Positions 16,386-25,399 of a stretch of 64,000 nt of DNA are shown here, piece after piece. The notes beneath the pieces were generated by a model. It had not been told where the DNA came from. It made no database searches and worked only from the letters and a program-made list of their open reading frames with translations. Position numbers and translations under genes: made by a program. The stretch is from assembly GCA_031549885.1 (NCBI GenBank), contig JAVBPD010000031.1, positions 1 through 64,000 on the forward strand, in the 5' to 3' direction. Positions within the stretch are counted from its first letter, which is position 1; every line of letters begins with the position of its first letter. The stretch is from WQUF01 sp031549885 (GTDB lineage Bacteria; Bacillota; Clostridia; Clostridiales; Clostridiaceae).

Positions 16386-18311
16386 TTATTCTAAACTAAT
16401 CCACATTGAAAAATCTGCATCTGATGGCATTCTAAAGTCACCTCTTGGAGACAAAGAGATGCTGCCAACCTTTGGACCATCTGGTGCACATGATCTTTTA
16501 AAGCTCTGAGTAAAAAATCTTTTAATAAATATATTAAACACATCATTTATATAATCAGAACTGAATTTATCTTTAAAGCATTTATTAGCTAAAAATATAA
16601 GCTTTTCCGGTGAAAAGCCATGGCGTATAAAATAAAAGATGAAAAAGTCATGTAATTCGTAGGAACCAAGGGTATCTTCTGTTTTCTGTATAACTTCACC
16701 TTTTTCATTTTTAGGAAGGAGTTCTGGGCTTATTGGGGTGTTTAGGATGTCTTCTAAAATATCGCTTATTTCTTTATTAGATTCACAATATTCATTTTGT
16801 ATATGGTTAACTAAATATCTTACTAATGTTTTAGGAATGGATCCATTGATATTGTACATTGACATATGGTCGCCATTATATGTGCACCACCCAAGGGCGC
16901 TTTCTGAAAGATCACCAGTGCCAATTACAAGGCCATTTTCTTTATTGCAAACATCCATTAAAATCTGAGTTCTTTCCCTTGCTTGAGCATTTTCATAAGT
17001 AACATCATGAATATTTTCATCATGGTCAATATCTTTAAAATGTTGAAGTATGGATTTTGAAATGTTTATTTCTCTAAAATCGCAGTTCAATTTTTTGCAT
17101 AGTGATACAGCATTAGAATATGTTCTATCTGTAGTACCAAAACCTGGCATGGTTATCGTTATTATATTTTTTCTATCTAGTTTAAGCATATCAAAGGTTT
17201 TTATGGTTACAAGGAGAGCTAAAGTAGAATCAAGTCCTCCTGATATTCCAATAACTGCCTTTTTAATATTAGCTTTTTCTAATCTCTTTGCAAGGCCAGC
17301 AGTTTGAATGCTAAATATTTCATCGCATCTATTGTCAATTTCACCCTCTTCTTTAGGCAAAAATGGGTTAGGGCTTATTTCCCTGTTGAAATATTTTAAG
17401 TCAAAATCATTTTTGAAATTTAAATCTATATTTAAAATGTCATAGTCTGAAAAAATATCGTTTCTAAATGATTTGTTTTTTAACCTTTCATTTTCTATTC
17501 TGTCTAAATCTATAACTGCAGATATAATATTATCTTCTCTTTCAAACCTATTGTTTTTTGATAAAATTTTCCCAAGTTCACTTATTATTAAAGCGCCGCT
17601 AAATACAATATCTGTAGTAGATTCATGAACACCTGCAGATGAATAAACATATGCACATATGGACCTTGAACTTTGAGATGTAACTAAATTCTCTCTTTGC
17701 TTATGCTTTCCTATTATATCATTTGATGCAGAAAGGTTTAAGATTATATTAGCTCCTCCTCTTGTTAAAAAAGATGAAGGAGGAATTATAGTCCAGACAT
17801 CTTCGCATAATTCAATTCCAATAGCGATGTTTTTATAATTAAAGATTATATTTTTGCCAAAGGGAATTGCTTTGAAATTTTTAATATCAACAGTTTTATT
17901 TAATATGTTTCCACCTGATGAAAACCATCTTTTTTCGTAAAACTCTCCATAATTTGGTATGTATGATTTTGGAACAATACCTATTATTTCACCATTTAAT
18001 ATTCCAATGGCACAGTTGTATAATTCGCTCGAATACTTAACTGGTGAACCTACTACAATGAAAATATCTTTATTCTTAGAGTATTCTGCAATTTCTATTA
18101 TTGATTCATAGGATTTATTTATTAAATGGTTGTTTAAAAAAAGGTCCCCACAGGTATACGAAGTAATGCTAAGTTCAGGAAAGGTTATTACTTTAGAGCC
18201 TTCATTAAGTGCCATATCTATACAGCTTTTGATGTGGATTAAGTTAAATTTAACATTTGAAATATCAGTAACAGGACATGCTGACGAAACTTTTATAAAA
18301 CCTAAATTCAT
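16386..18311 (-). CDS. nadE: Glutamine-dependent NAD+ synthase
   Basis: A 641-residue fusion. The N-terminal nitrilase-type glutaminase domain (about 1-280) has the catalytic triad Glu46 (TFPELS), Lys115 (VPKSY) and Cys169 (IELCEDVW). The C-terminal NAD synthetase domain (about 330-640) has the P-loop SGGLDSTLAL. The enzyme amidates nicotinic acid adenine dinucleotide using glutamine-derived ammonia. The length matches the bacterial two-domain form. Monocistronic. Confidence 0.95.
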   Translation of the reverse strand: MNLGFIKVSSACPVTDISNVKFNLIHIKSCIDMALNEGSKVITFPELSITSYTCGDLFLNNHLINKSYESIIEIAEYSKNKDIFIVVGSPVKYSSELYNCAIGILNGEIIGIVPKSYIPNYGEFYEKRWFSSGGNILNKTVDIKNFKAIPFGKNIIFNYKNIAIGIELCEDVWTIIPPSSFLTRGGANIILNLSASNDIIGKHKQRENLVTSQSSRSICAYVYSSAGVHESTTDIVFSGALIISELGKILSKNNRFEREDNIISAVIDLDRIENERLKNKSFRNDIFSDYDILNIDLNFKNDFDLKYFNREISPNPFLPKEEGEIDNRCDEIFSIQTAGLAKRLEKANIKKAVIGISGGLDSTLALLVTIKTFDMLKLDRKNIITITMPGFGTTDRTYSNAVSLCKKLNCDFREINISKSILQHFKDIDHDENIHDVTYENAQARERTQILMDVCNKENGLVIGTGDLSESALGWCTYNGDHMSMYNINGSIPKTLVRYLVNHIQNEYCESNKEISDILEDILNTPISPELLPKNEKGEVIQKTEDTLGSYELHDFFIFYFIRHGFSPEKLIFLANKCFKDKFSSDYINDVFNIFIKRFFTQSFKRSCAPDGPKVGSISLSPRGDFRMPSDADFSMWISLE

Positions 18312-18459
18312 TTTTCACCTCTAGTTAATTTTATATAATAGTTTTATTATTTTATCCTTGTAGAATTTAATTATATCAATTTGATTTTTAAATTAATATA
18401 TTGACAAAAAATATAGCACTGATAATATTTATCTAAAGAATAAATAGGAGGATGTTATA

Positions 18460-19749
18460 ATGGCACAAGGAACTGTCTTTGTAAATACTTTTACAAATGG
18501 AGTAATTGGTCCTTGTATAAAAATGCTAGGGCCAGTGAAAGATGGCGGATTTATAGTTGCAAATACTGCACCAGGATGCTGGGGACCAATGCTTACTCCT
18601 TCCATAGAAGGTGGACATGAGGTGACTACTCCAGTTGCTGTTTATGGTGCAGAAGTAGGTGATGCAATTGCAATAAGAATTGTATCTGTTGAAGTAACTT
18701 CAGAATGTACATCTTCTGGAAATGAATCTATGAGATCAAAGCAAGGATTGAGTGATGCTATAGTTGCTGGTAAGTGTTTACAATGTGGTGCAGAATATCC
18801 AAAGACACATATTGAAGGTATTGGACCCGATGCTATAAGATGTGATATATGTGGTGGTTCTGCTGCTGAATTTGAGTTTACAAGTGGTTATACAGTTGCA
18901 TTTGATGATGATAAAAAAATTGGACTTACTCTTAATGAAGAAGCAGCAAAGAAGGTTGCAGAAAACCCATATGACTTTATGAGAATACCAGATAATTCTG
19001 TTCAAAATCCAGTTGTTGCATTAGCGCCAAGTGATATTTCAGGTTTAGTATTAAAAACTCGTCCCTTTATGGGACAACTTGGTACAGTTCCAGCAAGAGA
19101 TTTACCTGATTCACATAATGCAGGAGATTTTGGAAGTTTTCTCATAGGAAGAGATCATAAATTTTCTATAAAGAAAGAAGATTTAATGGATGTAACAGAT
19201 GGGCATATGGATATAAATCGTGTTCGTGCTGGCGCAGTTTTGATCGCTCCTGTTAAGGTTTCTGGAGGAGGGGTTTATGCTGGAGATATGCATGCAATGC
19301 AAGGAGATGGAGAAATTGCAATGCATACTTGTGACGTATCTGGTGTAGTTGTACTTCAAGTATCAGTTTTAAAGGGATTAAATTTAGATGGACCTATTTT
19401 ACTTCCAGTTGAAGAAGATTTACCTTATTTAGCAAGAAAGCTTACAAATGAAGAAATGAATTCTGCAAAGCGCATGTCAGAAAAATGGAATGTTAAAATT
19501 GAGGAAAATGCTCCTATTTCTTTTATAGGCACCGGAGAAAATTTAAATGAGGCAGTATCTTGTGCTCTTCTAAGGGCTGCTAAACTTTTAAATATGACAG
19601 TTCCACAAGTTATGAATCGCACAACAGTGGTAGGAGCGCTTGAAATAGGTAGAGCCCCTGGCACGGTAACAGCAACTTTTAAAGTTCCTATTTCAAAAAT
19701 TCGTGAATTAGGGCTCTATGATCTTGTGGCACAGCAATACAATCTTTAA
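18460..19749 (+). CDS. Acetamidase/formamidase family protein with zinc-ribbon insert
   Basis: A 429-residue member of the FmdA/AmdA family, which hydrolyses short amides to ammonia and the acid. Typical family segments are the GGFIVANTAPGCWGP N-terminal stretch, GGHEVTTPV, the GDMHAMQGDGEIAMHT metal/active-site motif, and VPQVMNRTTVVGALEIG. An insert near residues 106-131 contains two CxxC pairs (Cys106/109 and Cys128/131), which looks like a small zinc ribbon. No amide transporter or regulator is adjacent. The strong ribosome site TAGGAGG precedes the ATG. Confidence 0.85.
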   Translation: MAQGTVFVNTFTNGVIGPCIKMLGPVKDGGFIVANTAPGCWGPMLTPSIEGGHEVTTPVAVYGAEVGDAIAIRIVSVEVTSECTSSGNESMRSKQGLSDAIVAGKCLQCGAEYPKTHIEGIGPDAIRCDICGGSAAEFEFTSGYTVAFDDDKKIGLTLNEEAAKKVAENPYDFMRIPDNSVQNPVVALAPSDISGLVLKTRPFMGQLGTVPARDLPDSHNAGDFGSFLIGRDHKFSIKKEDLMDVTDGHMDINRVRAGAVLIAPVKVSGGGVYAGDMHAMQGDGEIAMHTCDVSGVVVLQVSVLKGLNLDGPILLPVEEDLPYLARKLTNEEMNSAKRMSEKWNVKIEENAPISFIGTGENLNEAVSCALLRAAKLLNMTVPQVMNRTTVVGALEIGRAPGTVTATFKVPISKIRELGLYDLVAQQYNL

Positions 19750-19769
19750 AGCAATAGATGTTATAGAAG

Positions 19770-19808
19770 GTTGCTACAGAATTGATTTTTGTAAATTCTG
19801 TAGCAAAC
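19770..19808. terminator. Probable bidirectional terminator hairpin
   Basis: A GTTGCTACAGAATT/AATTCTGTAGCAAAC stem (about 14 bp) with a 10-nt loop between convergent genes. T-tracts on either side are poor, so efficiency is uncertain. Confidence 0.6.
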
Positions 19809-19811
19809 TAT

Positions 19812-20873
19812 TTATAATGATTGGAAAAATTCCCTATTTTTAATTACTGAAGGAGAATTGGGATTAAAGCTTCCAGCTATTTCGTTGTGATATTTTGCTT
19901 TTGCTATATTTCCTATTCTGTAATAACAAATGCACAATTCAATATTTGGTAAGTATCCCCAGTAATCATTTAAAATAAACCCAATAGATGCAGGTTTTAT
20001 CAATTTAGTAGCCACATCAAACCAAAATATAGCGTTATTGTAATTTTGAACATCTTTAAAATAATAACCTATTTCAGTACAAATTTCAGCCCGAGGGGTA
20101 TCGAATAAAAAGCTTTTAAAAAGAGTCCTTAAGCGTTTTTTACTATCTCCAATATTTTTATAACAATTAGCAAGTTCAAAGCATGAAGAAATTTTATCTT
20201 CTACCCATCCGTCTTCCGTTTTTAAAAATTTTTCAAAGTAATATATGGATTCAATATACCTTTTATGATCTTTTAATTCTCTTCCATAATAATATAGAGA
20301 ACGAGTAGAAAGTGGAATATTGTTTTTTATCATGCTTTCATATATTTTTAAATTTCTATCTGATTCTGTGAATTTTTTCTTATGAGAAATGCAAATATCA
20401 GATTTGTATATTTTTCCTGTTATTTGTATATATTCATGAACAGGGTCATTCCATGTGAAATTTTTTTCTGTTTTTAATAATCTTTCTCGAGACATTGTTA
20501 AAGTTGGATTATCAAATTCATCAAAATGATAATTGTATTTCATTGTTACTACATCTATACTATTGTCTAAAGTTTTTTTTAATTCAATTAGTTTTTTTCT
20601 GTCATTTTCTAATAAAATATCATCAGCATCAAGCCACATCTGATAATCCATGGTAGCTTTTGAGAAAGAAAAATTCCTTGCTTTTGAAAAATCGTCGCAC
20701 CATTTAAAATCGTATATTTTATCCGTAAATTCTTTTGCTATTTCTTTAGTTCTATCGTTTGAACCTGTATCCACAATTATTATTTCATCAACAGCATCTT
20801 TTACTGAGTTTAAACATCTATATAATACTTCTTCTTCATTTTTAACAATCATACATAGACTAATGGTAATCAT
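19812..20873 (-). CDS. Family 2 glycosyltransferase with TPR-like C-terminus
   Basis: A 353-residue cytoplasmic protein. The N-terminal GT-A domain opens with ISLCMIVKNEEEVLYRCL, has the nucleotide-binding IIIVDTGSNDRT, and carries the metal-binding DADD motif (LDADDILL). From about residue 190 the chain is a series of helical pairs with YYGRELKDHKRYIESIYYFEK-type repeats, i.e. TPR-like. This domain pairing is common in clostridial GT2 proteins, including peptide S-glycosyltransferases, but the acceptor cannot be deduced and no peptide gene is adjacent. Confidence 0.82.
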   Translation of the reverse strand: MITISLCMIVKNEEEVLYRCLNSVKDAVDEIIIVDTGSNDRTKEIAKEFTDKIYDFKWCDDFSKARNFSFSKATMDYQMWLDADDILLENDRKKLIELKKTLDNSIDVVTMKYNYHFDEFDNPTLTMSRERLLKTEKNFTWNDPVHEYIQITGKIYKSDICISHKKKFTESDRNLKIYESMIKNNIPLSTRSLYYYGRELKDHKRYIESIYYFEKFLKTEDGWVEDKISSCFELANCYKNIGDSKKRLRTLFKSFLFDTPRAEICTEIGYYFKDVQNYNNAIFWFDVATKLIKPASIGFILNDYWGYLPNIELCICYYRIGNIAKAKYHNEIAGSFNPNSPSVIKNREFFQSL

Positions 20874-20991
20874 TTATATCTCCTTAAAATACACGTTTTG
20901 TCTGTAGTATATTTTTATAAAAAAATATTGTTACAAAGTTTAAATTTATATGTTAAAATAATTTATAATTAAATATAAATACGGAGGACAT

Positions 20992-21816
20992 ATGGAAAAT
21001 AACATAGAAAAATTTAATTGTATATCAAAGACAATTAGAGAAGATATTATAAAAATGGTGACAGAAGCAAGCTCTGGACATCCAGGAGGGTCTTTATCAT
21101 CTGTTGAAATTTTAGTGTCCCTTTACTTTAACAAAATGAATATAGATCCAAACAATCCTAAAGATCCAAATAGGGATAGGTTTGTTTTGTCAAAAGGTCA
21201 TGCATCTCCTCTTCTTTATAGCATTTTAGCAAGAAGGGGATTCTTTGGCGTTGATGAGCTTTTGACATTTAGAAAGATAAATTCTAGATTGCAAGGACAT
21301 CCAAACATGAATGAGGTTCCAGGAGTTGATATGTCTACAGGCTCTTTAGGTCAAGGAATATCAACAGCAGTTGGAATGGCAATTGCCGGTAAAATAGATA
21401 AAAAAAATTATAAGGTATTTGCTCTCTTAGGCGATGGTGAAATTGAAGAAGGCGAAGTGTGGGAAGCTGCAATGAGTGCTGCTCAATATAAATTAAACAA
21501 TCTAATTGCTTTCTTAGACCATAATGGACTTCAAATAGATGGAGAAATAACTAAAGTTATGAACCCAGAGCCTATACCAGATAAATTTAGAGCATTTAAT
21601 TGGAATGTTATAGAACTAGATGACGGTCATGATTTTGATAAAATATTTAATGCTATCGATTCTGCTTTAGCTTCAGAGGATAAACCTACCATGATAGTGT
21701 GCAAAACTATTAAAGGAAAAGGCATAAGTTTCATGGAAAATAAGGCATCATGGCATGGCAGTGCTCCAACTAAAGAACAATGTGAAGCTGCTTTATGTGA
21801 ATTGGAGGGAAAATAA
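20992..21816 (+). CDS. Transketolase, N-terminal (TPP-binding) subunit
   Basis: A 274-residue protein equal to the N-terminal third of a transketolase. It shows SGHPGGSLSSVE, the SKGHASPLLY segment and the TPP-Mg motif GDGEIEEGEVWEA... NN (Asp-Asn pair). Split transketolases are usual in clostridia. With the next gene it forms the enzyme that moves two-carbon units in the non-oxidative pentose phosphate pathway. The ribosome site is ACGGAGG. Confidence 0.93.
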   Translation: MENNIEKFNCISKTIREDIIKMVTEASSGHPGGSLSSVEILVSLYFNKMNIDPNNPKDPNRDRFVLSKGHASPLLYSILARRGFFGVDELLTFRKINSRLQGHPNMNEVPGVDMSTGSLGQGISTAVGMAIAGKIDKKNYKVFALLGDGEIEEGEVWEAAMSAAQYKLNNLIAFLDHNGLQIDGEITKVMNPEPIPDKFRAFNWNVIELDDGHDFDKIFNAIDSALASEDKPTMIVCKTIKGKGISFMENKASWHGSAPTKEQCEAALCELEGK

Positions 21817-21817
21817 T

Positions 21818-22765
21818 ATGGCGAAAATTGCAACTAGAGAAAGTTATGGCATGGCATTAGTTGAATTAGGAAGAGAAAATGAAAATATTGTTGTACTTGA
21901 TGCAGATTTATCAAAATCAACAAAAACTGCAGATTTTCAAAAAGAATTTCCTGAAAGATTTTTTAATATGGGAATAGCTGAGTGCAATATGACAGCAGTA
22001 GCTGCTGGTTTAAGCACTTGTGGTAAAATACCTTATATAAGTTCTTTTGCTATGTTTGCTGCAGGAAGAGCTTATGAACAAGTAAGAAATTCTATAGGAT
22101 ATCCTCATTTAAATGTTAAAATATGTGCAACTCATGCTGGAATAACTGTAGGAGAAGATGGCGCATCACATCAGTGTAATGAAGATTTAGCCCTTATGAG
22201 AACAATACCTGGAATGATGGTTTTTTGTCCATGTGATGACATTGAAACGAAGGAAATAATTAGATCTATTGCAAAGATAGATAATCCATGTTATGTTAGA
22301 CTTGGAAGAATGTCTGTTAACACAGTAAATAATACAGAAGATTATAAATTTGAAATTGGCAAATCTGTTTTGTTAAGAGAAGGTACAGATATTACATTAA
22401 TCGCAACAGGAATTATGGTAGAAAAAGCGTTAAATGCTTCAGATATTTTAAAAGATTCTGGAATATCTGCAAGAGTATTAAATATACACACCATTAAGCC
22501 TATAGATAAGGATGCAATAATTAAAGCTGCAAAGGAAACAAACGCAATTGTAACATGTGAGGAACATAGCATAATAGGTGGCCTTGGATCCGCAGTTTCA
22601 GAAGTTATAAGCGAAAATTACCCTACACTTATGAAAAGGGTGGGCATTTTAGATAGTTTTTGCGAAAGTGGAAAACCTGATGAACTTCTAGAAAAATATG
22701 GCCTTACTGCACTTGAAATTGTAAATTCTGCAAAAGAGTTAATAACAAGAAAGAAAGCTGATTAA
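21818..22765 (+). CDS. Transketolase, C-terminal subunit
   Basis: A 315-residue partner of the preceding subunit with the pyrimidine-binding domain (conserved Glu in NMGIAECNMTAVAAGLS) and the C-terminal transketolase domain. The ATG at 21818 follows the previous stop by one base, with the ribosome site GGAGGG inside the upstream gene. The longer in-frame start at 21755 lies inside the upstream gene and lacks a ribosome site. Confidence 0.93.
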   Translation: MAKIATRESYGMALVELGRENENIVVLDADLSKSTKTADFQKEFPERFFNMGIAECNMTAVAAGLSTCGKIPYISSFAMFAAGRAYEQVRNSIGYPHLNVKICATHAGITVGEDGASHQCNEDLALMRTIPGMMVFCPCDDIETKEIIRSIAKIDNPCYVRLGRMSVNTVNNTEDYKFEIGKSVLLREGTDITLIATGIMVEKALNASDILKDSGISARVLNIHTIKPIDKDAIIKAAKETNAIVTCEEHSIIGGLGSAVSEVISENYPTLMKRVGILDSFCESGKPDELLEKYGLTALEIVNSAKELITRKKAD

Positions 22766-22787
22766 TACTCCAATAGGGGTATTTTTT
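22764..22787 (+). terminator. Terminator of the transketolase operon
   Basis: An AATACTCC/GGGGTATT stem (one G-T pair) with a 4-nt loop followed by TTTTT. It overlaps the stop codon. Confidence 0.78.
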
Positions 22788-22817
22788 ATAATGTGACTTA
22801 AATGGAGAGGAATTTCG

Positions 22818-23678
22818 ATGAAGAATTTTAAAGACATTAAAAGCTATCTCATTATAACTTTTGGCTCATTTCTTGTTGCGGTTGGTACTATACTGTTCTT
22901 TATACCAAATGATTTAGCCGCAGGAGGAGTAACTGGTATTAGCATGATAATAAATAGCGTATTTCCAGTTATACCTATTGGTTTTCTCATGATAGTGCTT
23001 AATATTATACTATTTATAATTGCATTTATTATACTTGGAAATAAATTTGGATCAAAATCAATATATTCAAGTTTAATTTTGTCGTTTTTTATTTACATTC
23101 TTGAACTTTTTCTTCCTAAAAAATTTGTATTTACTGATGATTTATTGTTAAGCTCTATATTTGGTACAATAACTTGTGCTATTGGGATGGCGTTTGTTTT
23201 TAATCAAAATGCTTCAACTGGTGGTACAGACATTATTGCAAAAATATTAAATAAGTTTTTTCACTATGATATTGGTAAATCATTGCTGGCAGTAGATTTT
23301 ATGGTTATATTAGGAGCAGCTTATGTATTTGGAGTGAATAAAGCTTTATATGGAATGTTTTCTGTAATTATAAATGGTGTGGTTATAGATACAATGATCG
23401 ATGGTTTTAATCAATGTAAATCGATTTTTATTATAAGCAAAAAAAATCAAGAGATAATTGAATATATAATTAAAGAGCTTGAGAGAGGTTGTACTCTTTT
23501 ACATGGTGAAGGTGGGTATAATAATACTGAGTTAAAAGTAATATTTTCGATTTTAGATAGAAAAGAATTTATAAAACTAAAGAATTATATAAAAGAAATT
23601 GATGAAAAAGCTTTTATAACTGTAAGTCATGCAAATGAAGTCCTTGGAGAAGGATTTAAAATACTAAGAGAAGATTAA
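22818..23678 (+). CDS. YitT family membrane protein
   Basis: A 286-residue protein with about six hydrophobic segments in the first ~210 residues (DUF161/YitT, including AAGGVTGISMII and ASTGGTDIIA) and a C-terminal DUF2179 cytoplasmic domain (about 215-286) with a conserved GCTLLHGEGGYNN stretch. The family's transported substrate is not established. The gene stands between terminators and the ftsE promoter, apparently monocistronic. Confidence 0.87.
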   Translation: MKNFKDIKSYLIITFGSFLVAVGTILFFIPNDLAAGGVTGISMIINSVFPVIPIGFLMIVLNIILFIIAFIILGNKFGSKSIYSSLILSFFIYILELFLPKKFVFTDDLLLSSIFGTITCAIGMAFVFNQNASTGGTDIIAKILNKFFHYDIGKSLLAVDFMVILGAAYVFGVNKALYGMFSVIINGVVIDTMIDGFNQCKSIFIISKKNQEIIEYIIKELERGCTLLHGEGGYNNTELKVIFSILDRKEFIKLKNYIKEIDEKAFITVSHANEVLGEGFKILRED

Positions 23679-23757
23679 AAATTTAACAAAATTAACAACA
23701 TATATGTATTATTACCTATTATATACTTATATGTTTCAAATTTTTAATGAATTATGA

Positions 23758-23763
23758 TATAAT
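23758..23763 (+). promoter_or_regulatory. -10 element upstream of ftsE
   Basis: TATAAT about 42 bp before the ftsE start; the matching -35 region is not clear. Confidence 0.4.
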
Positions 23764-23804
23764 TGTAAATATAAAAATATTTCCATTCTTAAAAGAGGTA
23801 TGAA

Positions 23805-24500
23805 ATGATTAAATTTGATAAAGTTAGCAAAATTTATACTGGTAATACATATGCATTAAAAACAACTACACTAGAAATTGAAAGAGGAGAGTTTGTTTTT
23901 TTGGTTGGTGTAAGCGGTGCTGGAAAATCCACGATGATAAAACTTTTGTTAAAGGAAGAAGAACCTACTTCTGGAACTATTTATGTGAACAAAGAAAATA
24001 TTAACCTTTTAAAGAGAAAACAAATACCTTATTTTAGAAGAAAAATAGGAGTGGTTTTCCAAGATTTTAGACTTATTCCTACGTTAAATGTTTATGAAAA
24101 TGTTGCATTTGCATTAAGAGCAACTGAGGCACCTTATAAAGATATTGCAAAAAAAGTACCACTTGTTTTGTCTCTTATGGGACTTTCAGCAAAACATAAA
24201 TCATTCCCAGATGAATTATCTGGAGGTGAGCAGCAAAGAGTTGCAATTGGTAGAGCTATAATTAACAATCCGCTTGTTGTTATTGCAGATGAACCAACTG
24301 GAAATTTAGACCCAGAAACATCTCAAGGAATTATGGACATACTAAATGACATAAACAGAGCTGGAACTACAGTTATTATGGCTACCCATGCAAAAGATAT
24401 AGTTAATATAATGAAAAAAAGAGTTATTACTCTTGAATCAGGAGAAGTTGTTAGAGATATTAGAGGAGGAGGGTACGAAGATGAAGTTAAGTTCTTTTAA
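23805..24500 (+). CDS. ftsE: Cell-division ABC ATPase FtsE
   Basis: A 231-residue ABC ATPase: Walker A GVSGAGKST, Q-loop VVFQDFRLIPTLNVYENV, signature LSGGEQQRVAIGRA, Walker B VVIADEPTGNLDP. The Q-loop sequence is characteristic of FtsE. FtsE with FtsX controls peptidoglycan hydrolases at the septum or side wall; in Bacillus it also affects sporulation entry. It overlaps ftsX by 20 nt. Confidence 0.95.
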   Translation: MIKFDKVSKIYTGNTYALKTTTLEIERGEFVFLVGVSGAGKSTMIKLLLKEEEPTSGTIYVNKENINLLKRKQIPYFRRKIGVVFQDFRLIPTLNVYENVAFALRATEAPYKDIAKKVPLVLSLMGLSAKHKSFPDELSGGEQQRVAIGRAIINNPLVVIADEPTGNLDPETSQGIMDILNDINRAGTTVIMATHAKDIVNIMKKRVITLESGEVVRDIRGGGYEDEVKFF

Positions 24501-25344
24501 GGATTCTTTTGCAGATGCTACAAAGAGTTTTTCCAGAAATAGAACTTTAAGCATAGCTGCAATAATTAATTTATCGCTTACACTTATCTTTTTTGGAATA
24601 ATACTTATGAGCATAATAGGAATTGGAAGTATTATGACATCAGTAGAATCAAAATATATAGTTAATGTTTATATTCAAAAAGATGCAACTAAAGGTATGG
24701 AAGATAAAATAAAAGAAAAGCTAGCTGCAATACCTGGAGTAGAATCTGTCACATATGTGAGTAAAGAAGATGCAGTGAAAATTTTTAATGAAAATTATAA
24801 AGTTGATGGATTGCTTGGTGCGCTTCCAGCATCATTTAAAGTTAAAATTAAAAGTACAGATTTAGTAGATGTTATCACTAAAGATATGGAAGGATTTAAA
24901 GGAGTAGACACGGTAAATAGTGAGAAAGATGCAATTGAATTTCTTGAAAGAATTATTTCTTTTGGACGATGGTTATGCATTGCGATTTTTGCACTTTTCT
25001 TAGGAATATCACTGTTTTTAATTTCAAATACTATTAGGCTTACTATATTTTCAAGAAGAAAAGAAATTGGTATTATGAAATATATTGGAGCCACAGATTC
25101 ATATATTAAAAGGCCATTTGTATTAGAAGGCATGTTAATAGGATTCTTTGGTGCAGTAATAGCTCTTTTAATACTTTATTTATTCTATGTTTTGATATAT
25201 AGAGCATTGTCACAACCATTAAACTTAAAATTATTTGCTCCTAAAAGCTTACTTTTAATGAGTCTTCCAATTTATTTAGGTTTTGGAATATTTGTTGGAG
25301 GAACAGCTAGCATATTTAGTATTCGCAAATTTTTAGTAGTATAA
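24481..25344 (+). CDS. ftsX: Cell-division permease-like FtsX
   Basis: A 287-residue protein with the FtsX layout: an N-terminal cytoplasmic stretch, TM1 (about 25-45), an extracellular loop (about 48-155) with ATKGMEDKIKEKLAAIPGVE, then three TM segments, and a final cytoplasmic tail. The ATG at 24481 is preceded by GAGGAGG inside ftsE; the longer frame from 24433 is not used. It partners FtsE. Confidence 0.95.
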   Translation: MKLSSFKDSFADATKSFSRNRTLSIAAIINLSLTLIFFGIILMSIIGIGSIMTSVESKYIVNVYIQKDATKGMEDKIKEKLAAIPGVESVTYVSKEDAVKIFNENYKVDGLLGALPASFKVKIKSTDLVDVITKDMEGFKGVDTVNSEKDAIEFLERIISFGRWLCIAIFALFLGISLFLISNTIRLTIFSRRKEIGIMKYIGATDSYIKRPFVLEGMLIGFFGAVIALLILYLFYVLIYRALSQPLNLKLFAPKSLLLMSLPIYLGFGIFVGGTASIFSIRKFLVV

Positions 25345-25399
25345 TAATTATAGAAAACATATATATTAATTATAAGAAATTATAATTAAGGAGAGTTTG

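Noticed and set aside
19812..20873. Glycocin-type S-glycosyltransferase system
   Set aside because: The GT2-plus-TPR layout recalls that group, but no small Cys-rich precursor, transporter or thioredoxin gene is adjacent.
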